From Streptomyces sp. NRRL S-340 (GTDB taxonomy: Bacteria > Actinomycetota > Actinomycetes > Streptomycetales > Streptomycetaceae): DNA of 64,000 bases. The notes under the pieces were generated by a model that saw only the letters and a list, made by a program, of their open reading frames with translations, was not told the origin of the DNA and searched no databases. Made by a program: the position numbers and the translations under genes. This document shows positions 26,115 to 34,558 of the stretch, piece after piece (position 1 is the stretch's first letter; each line of letters begins with the position of its first letter). Location of the stretch: positions 20,629-84,628 of the forward strand of contig NZ_JOIY01000035.1 of the NCBI RefSeq assembly GCF_000720185.1, read 5' to 3'.

Positions 26115-26357
26115 CGGCCCGGACACCGGCGCAAGCGCCCTGCCGACCGCGTGACGGCGGCCGGCGGACATCCGCGGGACGGCGCGCGGACGGCCACGGA
26201 GACGCACAGGCCGCGTAACGGCGGCCGGTGGACGCCTGCGCAGCGGCGCGCCGACGACCGCGCACAGCGCCCCGGCAGCGGTCGTGGACGGCCGCGGGCG
26301 GCGCGCGGAAGGTGGGGGCCGGCGTACGAACGGTGTCCGCACGGCGTACGGACAGGG
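26115..26357. other. intergenic region between convergent genes
   Basis: No gene seen. The stretch is composed of degenerate GACGGCGGCCGG/GCGCGCGGACGG-like segments that look like decayed short repeats. Confidence 0.4.
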
Positions 26358-26389
26358 AAAGGGCGGCCCCGCACCGGGGACCGCCCTTT
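26358..26389. terminator. bidirectional terminator after der
   Basis: AAAGGGCGG (26358-26366) pairs with CCGCCCTTT (26381-26389), with CCCG/CGGG pairing inside. On the minus strand it follows the der stop by 30 bases, and its 5' and 3' A/T triplets suit both directions. Confidence 0.75.
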
Positions 26390-26419
26390 CACGTCGCGCG
26401 CGTCACCCGCGCGCCCGCG

Positions 26420-27904
26420 TCACTTCTTCTTCGCGCCGCGCTTCTCGCGCACCCGCACCGAGATGTGGATCGGCGTGCCCTCGAAACCGAACTCCTCACG
26501 CAGCCGGCGCTCGATGAAGCGCCGGTAGCCCGCCTCGATGAAGCCGGAGGCGAACAGGACGAACCGCGGCGGCTTGGTGCCCGCCTGGGTGCCGAAGAGG
26601 ATGCGCGGCTGCTTGCCGCCCCGGATCGGGTGCGGGTGGGCGGAGACCAGCTCGCCGAGGAAGGCGTTGAGGCGGCCGGTGGGCACCCGGGTCTCCCAGC
26701 CGGCCAGCGCGGTCTCGATCGCCGGGACCAGCTTCTCCATGTGCCGGCCGGTGCGGGCCGAGACGTTCACGCGCGGGGCCCAGGCGACCTGGCCCAGCTC
26801 CGTCTCGATCTCCCGCTCCAGGTAGTAGCGGCGCTCCTCGTCGAGGGTGTCCCACTTGTTGAAGGCGAGGACGATCGCGCGGCCCGCCTCGACGGCCATG
26901 GTGACGATCCGCTGGTCCTGCACGGAGATGGACTGGGAGCCGTCGATCAGGATGACGGCGACCTCGGCCTTCTCGACGGCGGCGGCGGTGCGCAGGGAGG
27001 CGTAGTAGTCGGCGCCCTGCTGGAGGTGGACCCGCTTGCGGATACCGGCGGTGTCGACGAACTTCCAGGTGACGCCGCCCAGTTCGATCAGCTCGTCGAC
27101 CGGGTCGCGGGTGGTGCCCGCCAGCTCGTTGACGACGACGCGCTCCTCGCCGGCCACCTTGTTCAGCAGGGAGGACTTGCCCACGTTGGGGCGGCCGATC
27201 AGGGCGATGCGGCGCGGGCCGCCGACGCCGGTGCCGCCGAAGCTCTCGCGCGGCGCCTCGGGCAGCGCCTCCAGGACCCGGTCCAGCATGTCGCCGGTGC
27301 CCCGGCCGTGCAGCGCGGAGACCGGGTGCGGTTCACCGAGGCCGAGGGACCACAGGTAGGAGGCGTCGGCCTCACCGCTGGGGCCGTCGACCTTGTTGGC
27401 GCACAGCACCACCGGCTTGCCGGCCTTGCGCAGCAGCCGGACGACGGCCTCGTCGGTGTCGGTGGCGCCGACCTTGGCGTCGACGACGAAGACGACCGCG
27501 TCGGCGGCCTCGATGGCGTACTCGGCCTGGGCGGCGACGGAGGCGTCGATGCCGAGGACGTCCTGCTCCCAGCCGCCGGTGTCGACGACCTTGAAGCGGC
27601 GGCCCGCCCACTCGGCCTCGTAGGTGACGCGGTCGCGGGTGACGCCGGGCTTGTCCTCGACGACCGCCTCGCGGCGGCCGATGATGCGGTTCACCAGGGT
27701 CGACTTGCCGACATTGGGGCGGCCGACGACGGCGAGCACGGGCAGCGGGCCGTGTCCGGCGGCCTCGATGGCGCCCTCCACGTCCTCCAGGTCGAAGCCC
27801 TCTTCGGCGGCCAGCTCCATGAACTCCGCGTACTCGGCGTCACCGAGCGCCCCGTGCTCGTACTCGTGCTCGGCCGAGCCGTCGGGCTGGATGTCGTCGT
27901 TCAT
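26420..27904 (-). CDS. der: ribosome-associated GTPase Der (EngA)
   Basis: Essential double GTPase needed for 50S ribosome assembly, 494 residues. An acidic N-terminal extension of about 55 residues, usual in actinobacteria, precedes G domain 1 (GRPNVGKST at 61-69, DTGGW as G3, NKVD as G4). G domain 2 starts with GRPNVGKSS near 236, with DTAGI and NKWD. The C-terminal KH-like domain ends with [15 protein letters not shown]. The ATG at 27904 is the first codon of the conserved acidic extension and has GAGGT upstream; the longer frame is unlikely. It is last in a run with aroH, tyrA, cmk and plsC, 77 bases after plsC. Confidence 0.96.
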   Translation of the reverse strand: MNDDIQPDGSAEHEYEHGALGDAEYAEFMELAAEEGFDLEDVEGAIEAAGHGPLPVLAVVGRPNVGKSTLVNRIIGRREAVVEDKPGVTRDRVTYEAEWAGRRFKVVDTGGWEQDVLGIDASVAAQAEYAIEAADAVVFVVDAKVGATDTDEAVVRLLRKAGKPVVLCANKVDGPSGEADASYLWSLGLGEPHPVSALHGRGTGDMLDRVLEALPEAPRESFGGTGVGGPRRIALIGRPNVGKSSLLNKVAGEERVVVNELAGTTRDPVDELIELGGVTWKFVDTAGIRKRVHLQQGADYYASLRTAAAVEKAEVAVILIDGSQSISVQDQRIVTMAVEAGRAIVLAFNKWDTLDEERRYYLEREIETELGQVAWAPRVNVSARTGRHMEKLVPAIETALAGWETRVPTGRLNAFLGELVSAHPHPIRGGKQPRILFGTQAGTKPPRFVLFASGFIEAGYRRFIERRLREEFGFEGTPIHISVRVREKRGAKKK

Positions 27905-27981
27905 GAAGTCCGTACCTCGTAGTTCATCGTGGTGGTCGGTGGAACACAGCCGTTCGCGGTGATCCACTACTCAAGTGTTGC

Positions 27982-28650
27982 TCAGCGCCCGGTGCGGCGC
28001 CTGGCGTTTTCCAGGTGGTCGGCGAGCTGCTTCTGGATGTGCTCGGTGGCCGTGTCCAGCGCCCGCCGGGTGCGCCTGCCACTGCTGTCGCCGGCCTCGA
28101 AGGGCTCGCCGAAGACCACGTCCACGCGCGAGCGCAGCGGAGGCAGCCCCTTTATCAACCGTCCCCGCCGCTCGGAACTTCCCAGGACGGCGACCGGGAC
28201 GATCGGCGCCCCGCTGCGGACGGCGAAGTAGGCCAGGCCCGCGCGCAGCGAGGCGAAGTCGCCCTCGCCGCGGGTGCCCTCGGGAAAGATGCCGAGGACG
28301 CCGCCCTGCTCCAGCACGCCCAGCGCCCGCGTGATCGCCGTGCGGTCCGCGCGGTGCCGGTCCACCTGGAGCTGGCCGATGCCGGTCAGGAAGGAGCCGA
28401 GGGGACCGATGAACGCTTCCTTTTTGATCAGGAAGTGCACGGGCCGGGGCGCCACGCCCATGACCATCGGGCCGTCGACGTTGTGCGAGTGGTTGACGGC
28501 GAAGATCAGCGGGCCGCTCGCCGGCACCTTCCAGGCCCCCAGCACCCGCGGGCGCCACAGCCCGTACATCAGCCCGACGCCGATGCGGCGGCCGACGTCC
28601 GCACCGCGCTCCGACGGCACAGCCGCCGTACGCTCCGACGGAAGACTCAC
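27982..28650 (-). CDS. 1-acyl-sn-glycerol-3-phosphate acyltransferase (PlsC family)
   Basis: Membrane-associated acyltransferase of 222 residues that probably makes phosphatidic acid from lysophosphatidic acid. The catalytic NHSHNVDGP (HX4D type) lies near 60, the substrate motif FPEGTRGEGDF near 130, and IVPVAVLGSSE near 160. The GTG start overlaps the cmk stop as GTGA, so the two are coupled, as in many actinobacteria (cmk-plsC-der). Confidence 0.9.
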   Translation of the reverse strand: MSLPSERTAAVPSERGADVGRRIGVGLMYGLWRPRVLGAWKVPASGPLIFAVNHSHNVDGPMVMGVAPRPVHFLIKKEAFIGPLGSFLTGIGQLQVDRHRADRTAITRALGVLEQGGVLGIFPEGTRGEGDFASLRAGLAYFAVRSGAPIVPVAVLGSSERRGRLIKGLPPLRSRVDVVFGEPFEAGDSSGRRTRRALDTATEHIQKQLADHLENARRRTGR

Positions 28651-29378
28651 AGCGCCGCCCGCTTCTCCTCGGCGGCCCGCGCCTGCCCGGCGCCCCGCTT
28701 CTCCTCGACGAGGGTGACGACGCACTCGATGACCTGGGCCAGCGTGAGGTCGGTGGTGTCGACCTCGACCGCGTCGTCCGCCTTGGCCAGCGGGGAGGTG
28801 CTGCGGCTGGAGTCGGCCGCGTCCCGCTTGATCAGGGCCTCGCGGGTGGCGTGCACGTCGGTGTTCTTCAGCTCGCCGCTGCGGCGGGCGGCACGGGCCT
28901 CGGGCGAGGCGGTGAGGAAGATCTTCAGGTCGGCGTCCGGCAGCACCGTCGTGCCGATGTCGCGGCCCTCGACGACGATGCCGTGCTCGGCGCCGCCGGC
29001 CAGGGAGCGCTGCAGTTCGGTGATGACGGTCCGCACCTCCGGCACCGCGCTGACGGCGCTGACCTTGGAGGTGACCTCCTGGGTGCGGATCGGACCGGCC
29101 ACGTCCACGCCGTCGACGGTGATCGTCGGGTGCGCCGGGTCGGTGCCGGAGACGATCACGGGCTTGCCGGCCATGGCGGCGACGGCGGTCGGGTCTTCTA
29201 TGTCGATCCCGTTGGTCACCATCCACCAGGTGATCGCCCGGTACTGGGCGCCGGTGTCCAGGTAGCTCAGGCCGAGCTGCGCGGCCACGGCCTTCGAGGT
29301 GCTCGACTTGCCCGTGCCGGAGGGGCCGTCGATGGCGACAATCACGGGCTGGGCGGTCCGGGCGGCGCCGTGTTCCAC
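28647..29378 (-). CDS. cmk: (d)CMP kinase
   Basis: Cytoplasmic kinase that converts CMP and dCMP to the diphosphates with ATP; 243 residues. P-loop IDGPSGTGKSSTSK (16-29), CMP-binding YLDTGAQYRAITW, and VVEGRDIGTTVLPDADLKIFLTAS with the catalytic RDIGT. The LID follows near SRSTSPLAKADDAVEVDTT. GTG start with AGGTG upstream. It is coupled to plsC, and a hairpin separates it from tyrA, so it may have its own transcript. Confidence 0.95.
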   Translation of the reverse strand: MEHGAARTAQPVIVAIDGPSGTGKSSTSKAVAAQLGLSYLDTGAQYRAITWWMVTNGIDIEDPTAVAAMAGKPVIVSGTDPAHPTITVDGVDVAGPIRTQEVTSKVSAVSAVPEVRTVITELQRSLAGGAEHGIVVEGRDIGTTVLPDADLKIFLTASPEARAARRSGELKNTDVHATREALIKRDAADSSRSTSPLAKADDAVEVDTTDLTLAQVIECVVTLVEEKRGAGQARAAEEKRAAL

Positions 29379-29459
29379 AGCGGGGCACCTTCCTGGTGAA
29401 GGGTGGCGGGCAGGTGTACGGGACCCAGGGGCCCCCGCACAAGGTTACTGGCTGCCCGG

Positions 29460-29484
29460 GCACCCTCCGACTGCCGGAGGGTGC
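29460..29484. terminator. 10-bp hairpin between tyrA and cmk
   Basis: GCACCCTCCG (29460-29469) pairs perfectly with CGGAGGGTGC (29475-29484). It lies about 50 bases after the tyrA stop on the minus strand and could terminate or attenuate read-through into cmk. Confidence 0.55.
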
Positions 29485-29532
29485 GGCCTCCCGCGCAGCG
29501 GGGTCCGCCCCCCGCCTCCGCGGCTGCGGTCC

Positions 29533-30618
29533 TCACTGCCGCAGCGCCCAGCCCCGTTCCCGCAGGGCCGCCGTCAGCACGGGGACCGCCTTCGGCTCGA
29601 CCATCAGCTGCACCAGGCCGGCCTGCTGCCCGGTGGCGTGCTCGATACGCACGTCCTCGATGTTGACCCCGGCCGTCCCGGCGTCGGCGAAGATGCGGGC
29701 CAGCTGTCCCGGCTGGTCGTCGATGAGCACGGCGACGACCTCGTACGCCCTGGGCGCGGAGCCGTGCTTGCCGGGCACCCGGACCCGTCCGGCGTTGCCC
29801 CGCCGCAGCACGTCCCCGACACCGGCACCGCCCTCCATGCGCTTGGCCTCGTCGGAGGACTGCAGTGCCCGCAGGGCCCGCACCGTCTCGTCCAGGTCGG
29901 CGGCGACGTCGGCGAGCAGGTCGGCGACCGGGCCCGGGTTCGCCGAGAGGATGTCGATCCACATCTGCGGCTCGGAGGCGGCGATCCGCGTGACGTCCCG
30001 GATGCCCTGCCCGCACAGCCGCACGGCCGCCTCCTCGGCGTGCTCCAGACGCGCGGCGACCGTGCTGGAGACCAGCTGGGGCATGTGGGAGACGAGGGCC
30101 ACCGCGCGGTCGTGGGCGTCGGCGTCCATGACGACCGGGACCGCGTGGCAGTGGGAGACCAGCTCCAGGGCGAGGTTGAGGACCTCGGTGTCGGTGTCGC
30201 GGGTGGGGGTGAGCACCCAGGGGCGGCCCTCGAAGAGGTCGGCGGTCGCGGCCAGCGGGCCGGATTTCTCCCGGCCCGACATGGGATGGGTGCCGATGTA
30301 GCCGCTGAGGTCCAGGCCCAGCGACTCCAGCTCGCGGCGCGGGCCGCCCTTGACGCTGGCCACGTCCAGGTAGCCGCGGGCCACGCCCCGGCGCATGGCG
30401 TCGGCGAGCACCCCGGCGACGTGCGCGGGCGGGGCGGCCACGATGGCCAGGTCGACGGCTCCTTCGGGCGCCTCGCCCGTGCCGGCGCCGAGCGCCACGG
30501 CGGTACGGACCTGCTCGGGGTCCCGGTCGGCCAGGTGCACGCTCACGCCGCGCCGGACGAGCGCCAGCGCGGCCGAGGTGCCGATCAGACCGGTGCCGAT
30601 GACGAGTGCGTTCCTCAC
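29533..30618 (-). CDS. tyrA: prephenate dehydrogenase with C-terminal ACT domain
   Basis: Converts prephenate to 4-hydroxyphenylpyruvate in tyrosine synthesis; 361 residues. The NAD-binding motif is VIGTGLIGTSAAL (6-18). Substrate-site blocks are GTHPMSGREKSG near 125 and VSHMPQLVSS near 192. An ACT-like regulatory domain starts around 290 (YEVVAVLIDDQPGQLARIFADAG), suggesting feedback control by tyrosine. The GTG start overlaps the stop of the chorismate mutase gene as GTGA, giving coupled synthesis of two consecutive pathway enzymes. Confidence 0.94.
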   Translation of the reverse strand: MRNALVIGTGLIGTSAALALVRRGVSVHLADRDPEQVRTAVALGAGTGEAPEGAVDLAIVAAPPAHVAGVLADAMRRGVARGYLDVASVKGGPRRELESLGLDLSGYIGTHPMSGREKSGPLAATADLFEGRPWVLTPTRDTDTEVLNLALELVSHCHAVPVVMDADAHDRAVALVSHMPQLVSSTVAARLEHAEEAAVRLCGQGIRDVTRIAASEPQMWIDILSANPGPVADLLADVAADLDETVRALRALQSSDEAKRMEGGAGVGDVLRRGNAGRVRVPGKHGSAPRAYEVVAVLIDDQPGQLARIFADAGTAGVNIEDVRIEHATGQQAGLVQLMVEPKAVPVLTAALRERGWALRQ

Positions 30619-30977
30619 TGGGCGATGTCCTTGCGCAGGGCGGCCGCCGCCCCGAGGTAGACGTGGGCGATCTCGGCGCGCGGCCGGTCGGTCTCGATGT
30701 GCGCGAGGACGCGGACCACGCGGGGCATCGCGCCCTCGATGTCCAGCTCCTGCGCGCAGATCAACGGTACGTCCACGATGCCGAGCCGGCGGGCGGCGAC
30801 GGCGGGGAAGTCGCTGTGCAGGTCGGGGGTGGCCGTGAACCAGATGCTGATCAGGTCGTCGGGGGTCAGGCCGTTGCGTTCCAGGACGGCCCTCAGCAGG
30901 GCCCCGACCTGCTCGCTCATGTGACCGGCGTCGTCCTGTTCCAGCTGGACGGCCCCCCGGACCGCTCGTACCGCCAC
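30615..30977 (-). CDS. aroH: chorismate mutase, AroH type
   Basis: A 120-residue trimer-forming chorismate mutase of the Bacillus AroH fold. VRAVRGAVQLEQDD holds the N-terminal active-site Arg; LISIWFTATPDLHSDFPA and VPLICAQELDIEGAMPRVVRVLAH complete the site. The GTG start has GAGGAG 7 bases upstream. First gene of the aroH-tyrA pair; divergent from the Rieske gene across a G-rich gap. Confidence 0.95.
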   Translation of the reverse strand: MAVRAVRGAVQLEQDDAGHMSEQVGALLRAVLERNGLTPDDLISIWFTATPDLHSDFPAVAARRLGIVDVPLICAQELDIEGAMPRVVRVLAHIETDRPRAEIAHVYLGAAAALRKDIAQ

Positions 30978-31413
30978 GGCGCTGCTCCTCGCTGACGTGT
31001 GTACCGGTTGTCGTGCACCGGTGTACCGGCTCGTGGCCGACCAGCCTAGTCAGGCGGCCGGCGGTCCCCGCGCGGCGCCCGCCCGCTGAGACGGGAGGCG
31101 AAGCCACCGGAGCGGTACGGCGGCTCCCCGCCGGGGGCGGGACCGGGACGAGCCAGGGCGGGGACGGGGCAGGTACGGGCCAGGGCGGGGCGGTAACGCG
31201 CCCGGGCCGGGGGCGAGTACACGCGGGGCGGGGGGGGCGGGCAGCCCCCGGGGCGAGGGGCGAGGACGCGCCCGGCCGCGAGCAGACGCACAGCGCTGCA
31301 CCATTTGCACCATTCGACGCCGATTTACTTCGGCTTGGGAGTCTTCGGTGCGAAGATGCTTCCGCTCCGCTCGGAGCGGCTCCCCCCACCTCGGCACCCC
31401 TCGGAGTGACGGC
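30978..31413. other. divergent intergenic region with G-rich tract
   Basis: No gene seen. Next to aroH there is a GTGTACCGG direct repeat (31000-31029 area). The middle (31110-31270) is a G-run-rich tract on the plus strand, with the densest part at 31220-31245: runs of 4, 8 and 3 G broken by single C. This is a strong G-quadruplex pattern. The last 60 bases carry CCGCTCC/GGAGCGG near 31362-31380, a small hairpin before the Rieske gene. Confidence 0.6.
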
Positions 31414-31896
31414 ATGACTCAGGGATCGACCCGGCGCACGGTTCTCGCAACGGGCGCCGCGGCGGCACTCGCCGCCGGCTGCAGCGACTCGAACTCGGGC
31501 GGCGGCAGCACGTCCGCCGCGGACGCCGCCTCGGCGGCACCGCAGACCCCGTCCACAACCCCGCCGACCACGGCCGCCGCCGCGTCCCCGTCGCACAGCA
31601 CGGCCGCCGGCGCGGAACTGACGCGGACCAGTGACGTCCCGGTCGGCGGCGGAAAGATCATCAAGGAGCACGGGGTCGTCGTCACCCAGCCGGTGAAGGG
31701 CCAGTTCAAGGCCTTCTCCGCGATCTGCACCCACCAGGGCTGCACCGTCGCCTCGGTGGAGAACGGCACCATCGCCTGCCCCTGCCACGGCAGCATGTTC
31801 CATGCCGCCGACGGCTCGGTGGCCCACGGCCCGGCGGCCCGGCCGCTGGCCCCCAAGGAGATCAAGGTGGAGGGAAATTCCATCCACCTGGCCTGA
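31414..31896 (+). CDS. Rieske [2Fe-2S] lipoprotein, Tat-type signal
   Basis: A 160-residue exported Rieske protein. The N-terminus STRRTVLATG is a Tat-like twin-Arg motif, and LAAGC (Cys near residue 23) is a lipobox; together they suggest a lipoprotein folded before export, as needed for an Fe-S protein. A Ser/Ala/Thr/Pro linker (about 25-65) leads to the Rieske fold. The cluster ligands are in CTHQGC (about 105) and CPCHGS (about 122). The conserved ending is PAARPLAPKEIKVEGNSI. It lacks the transmembrane anchor and length of the QcrA subunit. Partner unknown; the next gene does not look related. ATG has CGGAG 8 bases upstream. Confidence 0.9.
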   Translation: MTQGSTRRTVLATGAAAALAAGCSDSNSGGGSTSAADAASAAPQTPSTTPPTTAAAASPSHSTAAGAELTRTSDVPVGGGKIIKEHGVVVTQPVKGQFKAFSAICTHQGCTVASVENGTIACPCHGSMFHAADGSVAHGPAARPLAPKEIKVEGNSIHLA

Positions 31897-31918
31897 CGGT
31901 CCGCGTACGCTCCCGGGC

Positions 31919-32623
31919 ATGCAGCCCGAGGACCTGGTACGCGACCACACGATCTACGCCTGTGTGATGGGCTCGCGGGCTTTCGGGCTGGCGACGGAGA
32001 GCAGTGACACGGACCGTCGTGGTGTCTTCGTCGCCCCCGCCCCGCTCTTCTGGCGCTTCGAGAAGCCTCCGGCGCACGTCGAGGGGCCCCGGCCCGAACA
32101 GTTCAGCTGGGAACTGGAGCGCTTCTGCGCGCTGGCGCTGCGCGGCAATCCGAACATCCTGGAGTGCCTGCACTCCCCGCTCGTGGAGCACGCCGACGGC
32201 ACCGGCCGCGAACTGCTCGCCCTGCGCGAGGCGTTCCTGTCCCGCAGGGTGCACGCCACCTTCATCGGTTACGCCCGCGACCAGCGCCGCAGGCTCGACG
32301 CCGACGTACGCGCGCACGGCGCCCCGCGCTGGAAGCACGCGATGCATCTGCTGCGGCTGCTGGCGAGCGCCCGGGACCTGCTGCGCACGGGGCGCCTGGC
32401 CCTCGACGTCGGCGACGCGCGGCCCCGTCTGCTGGCCGTGAAGCGCGGCGAGGTCTCCTGGTCCGAGGTGGAGTCCTGGGCGGGCCGGCTGGCCGACGAG
32501 GCCGAGCGGGCGGGCCGGCGCACCCCGCTCCCCGCGGAACCCGACCAGCGGCGCGTGGAGGACTTCCTGGTCCGTGTCCGCCACGCCTCGGCCCTCGCCC
32601 ACCACCCGGCCGGCCCCGCGTAG
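31919..32623 (+). CDS. predicted nucleotidyltransferase (YcgL/RlaP-like, DNA polymerase beta superfamily)
   Basis: A 234-residue minimal nucleotidyltransferase. The catalytic head is GSRAFGLATESSDTDRRGVFV (residues 18-38), with Gly-Ser and Asp30/Asp32 as expected metal ligands. Helical blocks follow, with ELERFCALALRGNPNILECLHSP (about 62-84), typical of COG3541. Some members sit next to RNA ligases in RNA-repair operons; none is present here. Start ATG is 22 bases past the Rieske stop, with no clear ribosome site. Substrate unknown. Confidence 0.8.
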   Translation: MQPEDLVRDHTIYACVMGSRAFGLATESSDTDRRGVFVAPAPLFWRFEKPPAHVEGPRPEQFSWELERFCALALRGNPNILECLHSPLVEHADGTGRELLALREAFLSRRVHATFIGYARDQRRRLDADVRAHGAPRWKHAMHLLRLLASARDLLRTGRLALDVGDARPRLLAVKRGEVSWSEVESWAGRLADEAERAGRRTPLPAEPDQRRVEDFLVRVRHASALAHHPAGPA

Positions 32624-32650
32624 ACGGTCCCGGGCGGCCGGGACGGACAC

Positions 32651-32679
32651 AGACCGGCGGCGACACGGTCCGCCGGTCT
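32651..32679 (+). terminator. terminator of the nucleotidyltransferase gene
   Basis: AGACCGGCGG (32651-32660) pairs perfectly with CCGCCGGTCT (32670-32679), 28 bases past the stop. A 16-base segment GTCTGCGCACACCGGC is directly repeated at 32676 and 32737. A palindrome CCCCCCGGGCCCGGGGGG lies at 32791-32808 next to the rluB stop. Confidence 0.7.
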
Positions 32680-32819
32680 GCGCACACCGGCCCGGCCACG
32701 GCGCCGGACCGGGCGAAGGCGCGACGCCGTCAGCCCGTCTGCGCACACCGGCCGCCGGACCTGCCGGAGACCCGGGCCCGGGCCCGGAATCCCCCCGGGC
32801 CCGGGGGGAGGCGTACCGC

Positions 32820-33884
32820 CTACAGGTCGACTTCCTTCATCAGCATGCCGACCTCGGTGTTGGACAGGCGCCGCAGCCAGCCCGACTTCTGGTCGCCCAG
32901 GGTGATGGGGCCGAACGCGGTGCGGACCAGCTTGTCGACCGGGAATCCGGCCTCGGCGAGCATGCGCCGCACGATGTGCTTGCGGCCCTCGTGCAGGGTG
33001 ACCTCGACGAGGTAGTTCTTGCCGGTCTGCTCGACGACCCGGAAGTGGTCCGCGCGCGCGTAGCCGTCCTCCAGCTGGATGCCGTCCTTGAGGCGCTTGC
33101 CCAGGTCGCGCGGGATCGGGCCGACGATGTGCGCGAGGTAGGTCTTGCGCACGCCGTACTTGGGGTGGGTCAGGCGGTGCGCCAGCTCACCGTGGTTGGT
33201 GAGCAGGATGACGCCCTCGGTCTCGGTGTCGAGCCGGCCGACGTGGAACAGGCGCGTCTCACGGTTGGTGACGTAGTCGCCGAGGCACTGCCGGCCCTCG
33301 GGGTCCTCCATGGTGGAGACGACACCGGCGGGCTTGTTCAGCGAGAAGAACTGGTACGACTGCGTGGCCACGGTCAGGCCGTCGACCTTGACCTCGTCCT
33401 TCTCCGGGTCGACCCGGCGGCCCTGCTCCAGGACGATCTCGCCGTTGACCTCGACCCTGGCCTGCTCGATCAGTTCCTCGCAGGCGCGCCGCGAACCGTA
33501 CCCGGCGCGGGCGAGCACCTTCTGCAGCCGCTCGCCCTCCTGCTCGGCGCCCGGGAAGGTCTTGGGCAGCTTGATGTCCTTCTTGTCCGCGTACCGCTCG
33601 CGGTTGCGCTCCTCGGCGCGCGCCTCGTACTCACGGGAGCGCGCGGGCGCCGACCGCCCGCGCTGGGCCTCGGCCTTCTTCGGGCCGCCCTTGGCGCCGC
33701 CCCGGGCCGCGCCGCCGCGCCCCGCCTTCGGGCCGTCCTTGGTGGCGCCGGGGCCCACGTCGTAGCGGCGCTCCTCGGGGCGGGGCTTGCGGGGGCGGCC
33801 CTGCCCCTGCTTCTGGTCCCTGTCGTTGCCGGCGCCGCGGTGGTTACCGCGCCCGCCGTTCTTGCCGCTGCCGCTGCTTCGCAT
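32820..33884 (-). CDS. rluB: 23S rRNA pseudouridine synthase, RsuA/RluB family
   Basis: Modifies uridine in ribosomal RNA; 354 residues against about 240-290 for most family members. The first 110 residues are a basic, Gly/Arg/Lys-rich disordered extension. The S4 RNA-binding domain follows (RLQKVLARAGYGSRRACEELI). The catalytic domain has FSLNKPAGVVST, the Asp motif GRLDTETEGVILLTN and the RKTY block; the end carries HEGRKHIVRRMLAEAG. I take the ATG at 33884, which overlaps the scpB stop as TGATG; a TTG one codon earlier is possible. Last gene of the parA-scpAB run. RluB versus RsuA specificity cannot be decided here. Confidence 0.9.
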   Translation of the reverse strand: MRSSGSGKNGGRGNHRGAGNDRDQKQGQGRPRKPRPEERRYDVGPGATKDGPKAGRGGAARGGAKGGPKKAEAQRGRSAPARSREYEARAEERNRERYADKKDIKLPKTFPGAEQEGERLQKVLARAGYGSRRACEELIEQARVEVNGEIVLEQGRRVDPEKDEVKVDGLTVATQSYQFFSLNKPAGVVSTMEDPEGRQCLGDYVTNRETRLFHVGRLDTETEGVILLTNHGELAHRLTHPKYGVRKTYLAHIVGPIPRDLGKRLKDGIQLEDGYARADHFRVVEQTGKNYLVEVTLHEGRKHIVRRMLAEAGFPVDKLVRTAFGPITLGDQKSGWLRRLSNTEVGMLMKEVDL

Positions 33885-34558
33885 CAAAGTTCCGTCGTCG
33901 TCGTGTCAGTCATGTGCGTCCCGTGACCCTCGTCGGGGTCCGGGGCGTCCGGGTCGAACGACGGTACGGCTTCCTGGGTCTCGGCCTCGATCGCCTCCGC
34001 CTCCGGGAGGAAGGGCGCCAGCTCCGGGAGCTCGTCCAGACCGCGCAGGCCCATCCGCTCCAGGAAGTAGTTCGTCGTCCTGTACAGGATCGCACCTGTT
34101 TCGGGTTCCGCGCCCGCCTCCTCGACCAGTCCGCGCTGGAGGAGGGTGCGCATCACGCCGTCGCAGTTGACTCCGCGGACCGCGGAGACCCTGCTGCGGC
34201 TGACCGGCTGGCGGTAGGCGACCACCGCCAGGGTCTCCAGCGCGGCCTGGGTGAGCCGCGCCTGCTGCCCGTCCAGGACGAAGCCCTCGACGGCGGCGGC
34301 GTACTCGGGGCGGGTGTAGAAGCGCCAGCCGCCGGCGACCCGCCGCAGTTCGAAGCCGCGCCCCTGCACGGTGTACTCGTCGGCCAGCTCCCGCAGCGCG
34401 TCCGCGACCTGCCGCCGGGGCCGCTGGAGCGTCTTCGCCAGCAGTTCCTCCGTGGCGGGTTCGTCCACGACCATCAGGACAGCCTCCAGGGCGGGCTTGA
34501 GGCCGAGGCCGGCGACGCCGCGCAGGCCCAAGGGCAGTTCGGTGGTCTCCTCGCTCAC
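33884..34558 (-). CDS. scpB: segregation and condensation protein B
   Basis: Winged-helix partner of ScpA and SMC in chromosome compaction; 224 residues. The first winged helix (LEAVLMVVDEPATEELLAKTL) is followed by LTQAALETLAVVAYRQPVSRSRVSAVRGVNCDGVMRTLLQRGL, the strongest family block, and YRTTNYFLERMGLRGLDELPELAP. An acidic tail ends the protein. GTG start overlaps the scpA stop as GTGA. Confidence 0.95.
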   Translation of the reverse strand: MSEETTELPLGLRGVAGLGLKPALEAVLMVVDEPATEELLAKTLQRPRRQVADALRELADEYTVQGRGFELRRVAGGWRFYTRPEYAAAVEGFVLDGQQARLTQAALETLAVVAYRQPVSRSRVSAVRGVNCDGVMRTLLQRGLVEEAGAEPETGAILYRTTNYFLERMGLRGLDELPELAPFLPEAEAIEAETQEAVPSFDPDAPDPDEGHGTHMTDTTTTEL

